Below, one piece after another: positions 29,501 to 39,699 of a stretch of DNA of 64,000 bases. The DNA lies in assembly GCF_022458985.1 (NCBI RefSeq), contig NC_061774.1:11460616-11524615 (forward strand), given 5' to 3'. A program made the position numbers and the translations under genes. This DNA is from Mugil cephalus (lineage: Eukaryota; Chordata; Actinopteri; Mugiliformes; Mugilidae). The stretch's first letter is position 1, and the number at the start of each line of letters is the position of its first letter. The notes beneath the pieces were generated by a model. That model made no database searches. It had not been told where the DNA came from and saw only the letters and a list, made by a program, of their open reading frames with translations.

Positions 29501-32334
29501 CTAACCCCTCTCTATCGTTCTCTCTGTTTGACGTCAGGTTACGAGCTGTTGTTCCAGCCAGAGGTGGTCCGTATTTACACATCATTGCTCAAAGAGACCA
29601 AGAACCCTTCGGTTCTCGAGGCTGCTGCCGGCGCCATTCAGAACCTGTGTGCTGGCCGATGGACTGTTAGTATCATGTCTTGGATTTGATATGAATTTGA
29701 ATCATCTGCATTTTTTTTTAATCTTTTTGAGAACACGAACCCGTGAAACTGATGTTATTTTAACCGATCTCCGTGTCTGTTTTTCTTTTTTCCAGTACGG
29801 CCGGTACATCAGGGCCACTGTGCGTCGGGAGAACGGTCTTCCTATGGTAGCAGAACTGCTGGGTCACGGCAATGACCGCGTGGTCAGGGCCATGTCTGGA
29901 GCTCTGAGGAACCTCGCTATCGACAACCGGAACTGTGAACTGCTTGGTGAGCTTTTTATTATTTGATATTATTATTATTTTGTATAATTTAACAACATGC
30001 CTTACTGTGAGCAATGAACTCTATGAGCTTTGTCGAGGGCTAAATTCTGTGGCAGCGTATCCTGACTCACTGTTTGTACTGCAGGTACACATGCAGTGCC
30101 TCACCTCGTGTCCAACCTGCCCGGAGGCCAGAGTCAGTCTGGACGCACTCTATCGGAGGAGACGGTGGTATCTGTACTGAGCACGCTCGCTGAGGTGCTT
30201 GGCAATAGTTTGGAGGCAGCGAAGGCCCTCAGAGTCTCACAAGGCATCGAGAGACTGGTGCTCATCACCAAGGACGGGTATGCGTCTTATGAATGTAGAA
30301 ATTAAACGTTCAGCGTGTTTTCTGACCATCGTGTGTGATTTTAAATTACTTTTTAAGACTGAGAAACTAGCTGGATTTAAATAGAATAATTTAGCACACA
30401 TTTCTGAAGCTCAATAAATATAAGGACGTGTCTTTTGTCATCCTGCAGCAAACGTTCTGACCGTGAGGTGCGAGGGGCCGGACAGGTGCTGCAGCTCGTC
30501 TGGGCTCACAAGGAGCTGCGTCGCACCCTGGAGAAGGACGGCTGGAAGAAGACGGACTTCGCGGTCAACCTCAACTCCAACAGCAGCACCAGCAACGGCC
30601 CGAGCACCCGCGCCAACGGCACCTACGAAGACAGCACCACACCCTTACTGGACAGAGGTGAGTCTCTGAGGGATCACGCATTAAAAAAAATATTAAAAAG
30701 AGTTTCTGTCTGACATGTATTTCCTGTTTCTCTTCTGCTTCATCTTAGGGGAGAAGAGGGACATGATTCCACTAAATGACCTTGGCCCTGGTTAGTACAC
30801 TTTGCTGTTTGTTTTTTTTTGTTTTGTTATGTTTTTTTAATGAAGAAAAATATGTGCAATGTGTTATTTCAAGATTAAATATGTGACCTTGTTTTAATTG
30901 ATTCCTGTGCTCACTCAGAAGGCTACTCTACACTGGACCAGAGAGAGAGGAGACACACTCTGGACGAGACCACAGACACTTTACCGGTACTTTTTAAACC
31001 CTCTGTCCAACACGCTCACTTGTTGGATTGCTGACACTAATCCCTAACGTCCTGACCAGCTCTGAATATTTCCAGACTACGACCTTTAAAACCTCACCAG
31101 TACTGACACTTTTCTTTTCTCGCACTCTCTTCCTGTCCACCTTCTTCCTTTCTTCTTTTCTCTCCGGTTGTCTCTCAGCGAGGGGTGTATGGGGGCAGAA
31201 AGGGCTCCCTGCCTCTGTTGGACTCCTACGATGGTTAGGCCTCCCCCCTCTCCTCTACCCCCCTCTGCATGTAACAGCATGGTATGTCCAACTGACCACT
31301 AATCCTGCATGGACTCTTACTAGCTGTGTTCCTTTGTCTCTTAAAACTTTAAACCCTCGGTTAAAACCTGGTCTGTGGTGGATGTTGTACTAAAACCCAG
31401 GCAGACGTCCATTGTCCATCTTACGAGTTGTGCTGTGTACATGCTGGTATAGTATGCTGCAAGTATGCTCCTTGTACATACGTTGTGGTTCATTACTCGG
31501 TTAGTGTAGATTTGAACCCCATGCTCTTAATAAAGATTTAAATCCTTAAATCTCAGCAGTTAGTTGTGCGATAGTGTTGTCACAATAATTTGTTACACAT
31601 GCTGTTTCTAATATATATTAAGTAGAATAGCTACAACCAGTTCATCTGGATGATTTAATTATTTTGTTATGTGGTGATATTTGTGTCTAACAGCGCCCTC
31701 TTGTGGTTATTCTAAGATTTAACTGAGATTTTGATTCTCTGATGAGAAATCTGTTTAATACTGGTTCACGTCCTGTTAAGAATTAGGATTGAGACCAAGA
31801 GAAGATACATTAGTAACATAAATGAGTGAGATTGTGTTAGTGGAACTAATATGATTTACTTCAGAAAACAAAATGCTGTTTTGAAATGTTAAAAACCTTT
31901 TTTTTTTTTTTTAATCTCTTTTGACGCCTTGTCAAATTTTCTGAAAACTTACATTAGACATTAGATTTCATCCTTTCTTTAACAAGTTTCTTGAACCACT
32001 TTATCTAAATTGCATGCAACTTTTTATTGGACACAGTCAATAGACCGTAAGATATGAGTAGTAAGAATGAGGTGATCTTATCAGCGTGTAGAAGTGATAA
32101 GAAGAAATGAAACAAATTGCTTAGATGGGGACAGACAAGCGTGAAAAGATCTTTCTTCTAAGCTTCATTTTTATAAAAGAAAACTCCCATTAGTTATTGT
32201 GACAGCACAAGTGCACATAGTGCCATACTTATACCGGTCATTAACTCTTCGTGTCTTCTTTCTGGTTTAAATTGGCCACATTTTACTTTGTGTGCTAATC
32301 TCTGTGTTTTACCGTGTCCTTCCAGAAAAACTGA
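23551..32334 (+). CDS. ctnnd1: Catenin delta-1 (p120 catenin), full coding set
   Basis: Coding exons: 23551-23709, 25701-25769, 25867-25986, 26100-26365, 26675-26956, 27052-27292, 27403-27625, 27766-27958, 28073-28190, 28294-28447, 28654-28671, 28991-29059, 29538-29665, 29796-29946, 30085-30277, 30449-30657, 30749-30790, 30919-30986, 32326-32334. They join in frame to 903 aa. p120 binds the juxtamembrane part of classical cadherins, stabilises them at adherens junctions and regulates Rho GTPases. Residues about 5-37 form the N-terminal coiled coil ([20 protein letters not shown]), so this is the long, isoform-1-type start. A Tyr/Gly-rich regulatory region follows. The armadillo domain starts with [12 protein letters not shown] (about 342) and runs to about 820, including [20 protein letters not shown] and [19 protein letters not shown]. 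The intron after exon 2 appears to use a GC donor. The tail is shorter than in the roughly 968-aa human protein. Confidence 0.95.
23710..25700 (+). other. ctnnd1: ctnnd1 intron between coding exons 1 and 2
   Basis: About 2 kb. It contains an imperfect (ATCC)n tract near 23805-23870. A long open frame on the minus strand at 24827-25483 has no domain, no splice context and biased composition, so I leave it out. No other feature seen. Confidence 0.6.
28654..28671 (+). other. ctnnd1: 18-nt microexon of ctnnd1 (exon C equivalent)
   Basis: Flanked by TGTTTAG and a GTAAGA donor, these 18 nt encode DEWFSK in the frame of the gene. They sit in the long armadillo-6 insert, just before the basic AKKDG...PKRTTPAK segment. 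Mammalian CTNND1 has an alternatively spliced 6-residue exon C (DEWFSR in human) at this point, which interrupts a nuclear localisation signal. Skipping keeps the frame because 18 is a multiple of three. Confidence 0.85.
31179..31550 (+). other. ctnnd1: Alternative terminal exon of ctnnd1
   Basis: After a TCTCTCAG acceptor the frame continues for 19 codons ([19 protein letters not shown]) to a TAG at 31236-31238. An AATAAA lies at 31529-31534. Read to that stop, the protein would be 920 aa. Within it a GTTAGG donor after GATG would allow splicing to 32326 instead, giving a different tail. The exon may be skipped, internal or terminal; only transcripts can tell. Confidence 0.6.
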
Positions 32335-33863
32335 TAGTATGCATCACCCAGACGGGGCCGGCTCTGCCCTACCACTGCTACTGAAGAGAGAAGACCCAGA
32401 CTCTCTCCCCTCTCTCCCCTCTCTCTCTCTCTCTCTCGCTACCACCACACCGATGGGATCAAAAGATGAGGGCTGGCATCCAAAGAAAGTGGCCGTGTTG
32501 CAAGCGAAAGGTTTCATGCAGCACACGCACGTACAGAAACACACACACACACACACACATCCCTACTTTTTTATGAATACATTCAACCGTAGCAGCAGAA
32601 CTATATTCCGTTCATAAATTATAATTATTCTGTAAAGGCAATCACCTTTGTTGACAATCATTTAATTCTGGTGTTGTCATCCTGCTTGTATTATCTTATT
32701 TTATTTTTGTCTTCTTGCTTTTGTCAACAGTTTTTGGTAAATTTTGTCACATGTTGCTGCCAACACCCGCATCCTAATTTGTATTTAGACTTCTGTGTAG
32801 GTTATATACTGTATATAAAAAGAAAATGGGACGGCTGCATTAGTTTTGGCTCATTAATTTAAATTAAAGTGGGATCGCTGGGAGGTTTGAGACACACCGA
32901 CAGACAGCCCTGTAGATGGAGAATGTTGTTTATATAGGAGTTATTTACCTGTCTAGAGTTATTTTCTCTCGGTTGGGATGAGCACAGGTGCAGACAAGAA
33001 AGGGCAGGTGTGTGTATATTTGTCAAGCGGTAAACCTGTGGCCACGCGTGTGTGAGTGAGTGCAGAAAACGAATATGGACCTTTTTGGAGCGAGTGTGTT
33101 TTTGTGTGCGTTTGTACCCATAAGAAACCACATGTCGATTATTCCACTGGACGCATCCGGTCCTGTTTTCATTGTGTGCCCCTTTTCCTGAGACAAAGCA
33201 TTTTTTTTTTCTTAGTTTTTGTGTTCTGACTGCCTCTTTTTGTGTTACATACTTAAACTCGACAATTTCAGCTGCTTTTTTTTTTTTTTTTTGACATTTC
33301 TCGCCTGGATTTAGCCGACTCTGATCACACGGCGCCACAAAACCGGTGCAGAGATGTGAATCTAGCTTTGAACAAACACTACTAAACCACTAAAAATGTG
33401 TCGACGTCGGGCTTCAGAAACGCACTACAGACACAAGTTTTTCATCAAGGGACTCTTTGGAATAATATTGTGCTTTTTAAGGCTGGATTTTCCAAAAGAA
33501 AATAGCTTTATAGCGTTCAACATGCACGTTTAGGTTCATTTTGTACATTATAACATTTACATTTGGGAGGCTTCTTCACTCAGAGGAGACTCGAGTTTAA
33601 ACCAGCAGATTGATATACTGACGTTTAAACTGGGAGCTGGACAGGAAGCACATTTTGGTCAGTGATCCAACTGTTACCATTTTTATTTTTTTTGTTGTTG
33701 TACTTTCTTCCCTTTGTGTTTGTTTGTACTTCATTTGGGGGGTTTGAATGTGAGGGAGAGGTGGTTGAGAGAATTATGCAATTTGTTCTTATTTTTAATC
33801 ACACTTTTACAGTTGAGTTGTTTTTAAAGGCAAAAGAGACCAATCATCTTTGTTTCTGTTGTG

Positions 33864-33895
<32 letters not shown>

Positions 33896-34060
33896 TTTTA
33901 CTTTCACACACATAGTATATTTGTACTGTTGCCTATCCATGTAAAATTATGCTGTACCATTCATACCTGCCTTGGCTCTGAGAAGTTGCTTTTTCAGTGA
34001 CGTATGTAACTGGTAATACTGTTGTTTTTATAAATAAAGATCTTTTCTTAGATGAGATCC
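32335..34060 (+). other. ctnnd1: 3' UTR of ctnnd1, distal form
   Basis: About 1.7 kb without coding signal after the KN-stop of the last exon. It holds a CT-rich tract at 32400-32440, a short CA tract near 32539-32560 and a long T run near 33878-33899. It ends just after AATAAA. Confidence 0.6.
34033..34038 (+). terminator. ctnnd1: Distal poly(A) signal of ctnnd1
   Basis: AATAAA followed by a T-rich region, 1.7 kb beyond the last ctnnd1 stop and before any other gene. Confidence 0.65.
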
Positions 34061-35096
34061 GGCATTTTGTGATTGATGTGTCTGCGTGTTGAGGCGAGGA
34101 AGGACTTCGGTGTCATGTAGATAAACGCGTCTAATTAAAGAGAGGCCGCCTATCAGTGTAATTTCATCTCCCCGCTCTAGTCGAGGCAAATGGCAAACGG
34201 TCTCATTTGACACTATGTTTAATATTCGCTCTTAAACATCGGCATGCTTCCGTGAGCTTAGTTTTTCCTTGATGTGCTAATTTCCAAGGCTTTCTGTCAA
34301 TGACGTCGCGCGTCACCGAACCCCAACACTTTAATCTCCCGATAAGACCACAAACTGCTGCTGTCTTGTTTTCAAGTTGATTAACTTCTACACACGACTT
34401 GCATCACATTGCAGCTACGGACCATTGTGTGTTGTCGGTTCCAGCTTTGCTCTCGTGTCCACTTACGCCCGGAGCCACATGTTGACGTGGAATAGCATTG
34501 TGTAATTGAGTGTTGTGTGCGTGCCCCTCAGGGTCAAGACATGTCTAAGGAACACGCGAGGGTTGTGTGAGGACATGAAGGTATCTTGGCGTGTCCAGTG
34601 TGCAACACATCTGAAATACATCTGAGACAGACTGCAAAGCAGCTGTTGCATCACGAGGTCTCCGAGTGTGTGTGTGACGGAGCGAGAAAGTGTGATATTG
34701 GTCAGGCTATGATGTGTATGCATGTGCCTCTGACACCACAAAATCAGCCTTTGAATGTAACGTATGTAGATGTGAGGCTGTGTTATGTTATGTGGCTCAA
34801 AGGGGAACATGGGGAATTTACACAAACTTTCCAGTTCACTGGTTACGTGAGGGCAAATAAATGTACTCTAATATAGCAGTCCTGCATTAAGTCCTCCTTC
34901 AACATCTAGTTTTCAGTTTTAACTTTGAAAGGTTTTAATTTAACATTGTGGAGAACACAAAAGAACACAAAAGTAGCCCACAGACTAACATGGCATTAAT
35001 AATAGAAACGTGTGTCGGTACAAGGCAACACAATTCTGTAATACAAACCACAACCTCAAACAGTATTTAGCGGAGGACTGCGAAATTATGATGTGG
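34061..35096. other. Intergenic spacer, no gene seen
   Basis: About 1 kb between the ctnnd1 poly(A) signal and the compound microsatellite. Only short open frames without recognisable domains. Confidence 0.6.
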
Positions 35097-35166
35097 AAGT
35101 TATATATATATATATATATACACATATATGTGTGTGTGTGTATATATATATATATATACACATATA

Positions 35167-35260
<94 letters not shown>

Positions 35261-35352
35261 TGTGTGTGTGTGTGTATATATATATACACACATATATGTG
35301 TGTGTGTATATATATATACACACATATATGTGTGTGTGTATATATATATAAT
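35097..35352. repeat. Higher-order (TA)n-CACATATATGTG-(TG)n array
   Basis: About 250 bp made of six or so blocks, each with a TA run, the self-complementary core CACATATATGTG and a TG run. Block length is not constant, mainly because the TA and TG runs vary. Alternating purine-pyrimidine sequence of this kind can form cruciforms or Z-DNA. Long open frames on both strands here are repeat artefacts. Confidence 0.95.
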
Positions 35353-36243
35353 GGATGTGTGTGTGTTCTGTCTCAAATAAGTGATGTGGAGAAAAATTCC
35401 AAAGAAATGAATGAAGACCAGTTTATTGCCCTCTTTTAGGACCATTTTTATTTCTCAGTTTTATGGGTCATAAAGCCAAGAGGGAATCCTCTGCTTTAAA
35501 GATGTATTCATTTAATATAACTCAATCTAACAGATGAGGTCCCATTATATCGTTATAGCCGTAACTTCTACATAACTTCTAGTTTCTCTGCCAGATTCGT
35601 CCACAATGGAAAGAGAAAATAAAATATGACTTTGGCCAGACTTGACCTCGGTACATCTACTGGCACCTTTGTGGATGTAAAGCAGATGATGAAAATGATT
35701 TAGCTGTTGAACTGTAAATTACAGATCTGTGGTTTTCTCCTGTGTCTGACTCACAAGTGTGCATGTCTGTGTTAGTCATTGGGTTTCTAACCTGTGCAGC
35801 TGACACACACACACACACACACCCTTAAACCTGAGACCACCGAGTGCAGCAGATTCTACCCTCCCTCCCTCCCATGTCCTGTCATTTGGTGTCATATCTA
35901 TTTAAGGCTCCTCTGCTGGTCTTAATTTCCTCTCAATCTTTCCCTGAAGCTCTAATAGAAGCATCGGTGTGTAAGTCCAGCAGCGCGCTACTTGTGAGGG
36001 GGAAAACTGCTGGGAACACCAGAGGAATACGGCACATGATTGGACAGGAATGACTGCTGCCGTGAGGAATTTAGCACTGGATTAATCACAGTGAGTCCAC
36101 ATCAGAGACACCAGTTTGTGATACGGTAGGGGAGCCGCTCCGCTGTGGCTCGCTGGTTCCTTCCCCTATGATCCCTCGAGACAATCGACGGAGCAGCGTG
36201 ACCGGTTTAGCAAATTAAAAGGCTTTGGTTTTAATGGTAACTC
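35353..36243. other. Upstream region of the small membrane protein gene
   Basis: Contains a short (CA)n tract at 35802-35822. The last 150 bp are GC-richer and may hold the promoter and 5' UTR. No exon recognised. Confidence 0.4.
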
Positions 36244-36645
36244 ATGGATTCGCTCAGCGTCCCCAGTCCGTCCTCTTCACACTCAGACGAGTCCCCTGAT
36301 CGCACCCCGGCCCCGGATTCCTCGCGGCACACCACCCACACCGGGAAGCAGGACGGGCTCAGGGGTCTGGGCTACGGGCTCGGGGAGGCCTGGCAGCACC
36401 TGAGGCCCTTCATACCCTTCTTCCTCATCAGCTTCATGGTCGTGGCCCTCGTCTACCTGATGCAGGCCATCATCTATGGGGGACCCTTCAAAGACCCTCT
36501 GTTTTTTGTAAAGTTCAACGAGCGCTGGCCCCGACCGACCGCAGGCAGGGAGGACCCTCCGTCCCCGACCGAGGGTTTCAGCGCGGTCACCTCGTCGTTT
36601 GATCAAGTCCTCGTCGGCCTGAGTGGAGACAATGAGACAATGTGA
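36244..36645 (+). CDS. Small single-pass membrane protein, unrecognised
   Basis: A single open exon of 133 aa. The first 45 residues are Ser/Pro/Thr-rich (VPSPSSSHSDESPDRTPAPD) and polar. One hydrophobic helix spans about residues 55-77 (FIPFFLISFMVVALVYLMQA). A conserved-looking IIYGGPFKDPLFFVKFNERW follows, then a polar tail. There is no cleavable signal peptide, so it would be a signal-anchored single-span protein. GC-rich third codon positions and a clear protein-like composition argue for a real gene. The frame lies between ctnnd1 and btbd18 on the same strand. I do not recognise the family. An upstream non-coding exon is possible. Confidence 0.6.
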   Translation: MDSLSVPSPSSSHSDESPDRTPAPDSSRHTTHTGKQDGLRGLGYGLGEAWQHLRPFIPFFLISFMVVALVYLMQAIIYGGPFKDPLFFVKFNERWPRPTAGREDPPSPTEGFSAVTSSFDQVLVGLSGDNETM

Positions 36646-37260
36646 ACTGGAGAAACGGCATCTGTCTGGATATCACAGCAAGAACCCACCAGGGAGTACA
36701 ACTGGGCTAATGTTTGACAGGGAGACATTTGTTGTACATGTCCAGCTGTCCGGTTGTGAAAAAATGGATTTTCCTTCAGCGTGCGCGGCTGAATCAGGTC
36801 ATTCTCAAACCAAAAACAAGAAACTTCAATCAATCCAATCCTTTTCTCTCTCAAACCACATGTTGCTGCAATAATACTTTGTGTGTTCCTGGTATTTTAT
36901 CTTTTTTAAGTCGGTGTGTTTACAGGTTTTTATCAGTATCAAGTATCTGTTTGACACAAAAAAGTAAAGCATCAGTGATATGTCATGTTATGGATTAGAC
37001 GGCGAATAACAAAGAGGGCTCATATTACAACCAGCTTAACTGTGAAGGTCGTTCAATTTTGTCGCCATTTCTTGAGGTGAGAAGGATTTACGAAGAGATC
37101 TCTTTGGAGCTTGCACAGTTTGTATAACCTGTACTTGAACTGAGTATTTCCACTGTATGATTTACCATTTTACATAATATTTAAAATGTTAAATACATCT
37201 AAAAATAGCACGGTGTGGTCTGTGTTACATTCATGTGGGTTCATTGCAATAAATGTTCGA
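36646..37260 (+). other. Probable 3' UTR of the small membrane protein gene
   Basis: No further coding signal after the stop. The first canonical AATAAA on this strand is at 37248-37253. Confidence 0.4.
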
Positions 37261-39699
37261 ACTATTCAATCTATCAGCACAAATCAAAGACTGGAGAAAG
37301 AGTCCAAATGGGGAAGAAGTGTGGATCTTCTTCCCTCTCTTATTACCCATCTTATGTCTCCTCAGATTTATCTGCTGTCTGTGTATATAAAACTCTGTCA
37401 AGAAGTTCCAAATAGCTCCACTTCCAGCAGCTACAACAGCAACTTGTGATTAAAAACCGGTGCTTCAACATATATATTTTATTTTCTATATTGCTGTATT
37501 GGTACTTTTACTAACACATTCCTTCACTAATGCTCAAACAAGGAAGTAGAGGCTATGGGTGGATAAACATCTTGTTAAATAGTTGATATAGCTTTCTCAA
37601 TGATATGGTATCCAGGATCAGTCGTTAAAACTGTTTATCCCAAATCTGATGTGACAGGGCTGAGAGATAACTATTAACACGGTATTATGTTTTATTGTGT
37701 CCCTGCACGGAGTCTTTTCAGTCTCAGTAATGTGCCGTTTATAGTGTCAGTATACTGTATATAGATATAGATATAGAATGACCAGCATCATAACCTATAT
37801 GGTATGTGATACATAAGCACGAGTAAACAAATCTTTGGCTGAGATTTTTTTTCCAAGCTTGATAGTTTGACATTTTGTAAAGTTTTTAAAACCTGGTGAG
37901 ATCTCAGAATCTGTAGGTTGATGATGGTGAAGCTGTTCAGTGTTTTCTTTTCAATATTTTGTCCTCAACGGTAAAAGTACACAGTAGATTTAATACTGTC
38001 TAACAACATAATTCAGCGGCTCCTCAAATGCCAGCCTGTGTCTGCATTGGTTTTAGCTAGGTGTGCCCATTAAAGTGAGTCTGTGTAAATAGATGTTGGC
38101 CTCTTCGCTAATTTCAGTGAATTTGTGTCAATGTCGACTTCGCTTCCTGTATATTTAGACGAAGTAGGAAGTGCTAATAGTTACATATCTTGAGTTTAAC
38201 GTTGTTTCTGTAATCTTTGGCTCTCCCTCCGTTGCTCCTCTCGGTGTGGCGCCCTCGCCGCCCCTGGTGGCCAAACGACGCAACTACAGAGTGCACGCCC
38301 CGCTGATGACCACGCTGACCTGTGATTGACCTCATTAAATCAAACAGAAAACTGAAAATAAAATGCGAAACCATAAGTTAACTGTGGGTTAAATTTACCT
38401 CGTGGAAAAAAAATTAATTTTTAAAAAAGGACGATTTTATTGCTTGGACCAAGGAGTGGATATATAAGGAGACCTGAGACTGTCCAGAGGGTGAGTGAAC
38501 TCCAACCTTGCAATTAGCCAGCATGGGTAGTTTCTTTCCAACAACAACACCACGTGTGCTAGAAAGTCTGTTAGACTAGATATTTCTTCTGTTGCAGACG
38601 AGTTAAACAACAGGTGTCATGACTACTTTACTTCACTTTATTGAGGCGTTGTCGCTCACTGTTAGCTTGCTGTGAGCAGGGATGCTAACCTGTAGGTGTG
38701 CTTCTGTGTCAGCGACCTGCAGCCTGCATGAAATACGCTCAGACATCAATTACTTTACCTAGAAAACGTTATTTTGATAAAAAAAAAAAAAGTATATATA
38801 TATATCACTAAGTTGGACTAGTCGGTTAATTTTATTATTATTATGTATTATTACAAAAAAGAAGTCTGGTGTAATGGTAGATTAAATATTAATATACATT
38901 TATTAATATTAATTAGAATATGTTTAAATGTTCAAAGATTAGCTATACTGTATGGCAATAATAAGCACATTACTCATTGTTGAGTTGTGCAAACCCAGCA
39001 TGAATATGAGGGTAGAGTATATGTGATTATGTTATATTGTATTGTATATATTATATTGTGTATATTGGTTTTCTGGTTATTCAAAAAGGACTGAAAACAG
39101 TGGGGAAAAAAACATGTGTTTTAATTATGTAAAAGTACCCCACCACCGGTCAAAGTGCAGCATTTACTGTACTTAAAAAGTTAAACGCTGTTGTGTTAAT
39201 ATTAGCGTGGAATTCATGCGAATGATGCATTTTCGTCCTGTGTTGGTTTTTATCACCTTATACACAGATCAACCTCCAGCATTAAAACCACCACCCTGTG
39301 AAGTGGAAAAATAATGAAAAATAAAATGAATATATCAAAATACAGTAGTACACTAAGACGGTATGCTAAACTGTAATCTGAAACCTAGCTAGTAACTGAG
39401 CTAAGCTGTCAGATAAATGGTAGTAGAATAAAAAGTACACTATTTCTATCTGGAAAAAGAATGAAATGCTGCAGTAAAACTATCATAGTATGATAAAATG
39501 GGTTATGGTTAGGCTCTTGGAGCCATAATAACGTTAATCTGACCATCAAAACACAGTATGCACAGGTTAGCTTTGTGCACAAAGTACCGCTCAGGCCACG
39601 TATCACAACTTCCTATAGTGTGTCCACATCGACTGTATTTGTTTTTCTGAAGCTATGCCCATTTTAAACACATCACTCCCTGCCTTTGTTTTAAAGTAG
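37261..39699. other. Spacer and upstream region of btbd18
   Basis: About 2.4 kb without a convincing coding exon. A TATATAAG at 38461-38468 is followed by a GTGAGT donor at 38491. That might mark a short 5' non-coding exon of btbd18, but the spacing from TATA to donor is too tight for a normal TATA promoter. A CTCF-like motif lies at 38257-38270. Confidence 0.4.

Noticed and set aside
34985-35445. Several open frames of 70-120 codons on both strands rich in Tyr, Ile, His, Cys and Val
   Set aside because: They are translations of the TA/CA/TG array and exist in several frames at once because the repeat lacks stop codons.
38461-38490. TATATAAG followed by a GTGAGT donor as a btbd18 promoter with first exon
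   Set aside because: The donor lies only about 30 bp from the TATA box, roughly at the expected transcription start, leaving almost no exon. Kept only as a possibility.
37261-39690. Search for selenoprotein H or TMX2, neighbours of human BTBD18
   Set aside because: No thioredoxin-like or CXXU-type exon was visible on either strand.
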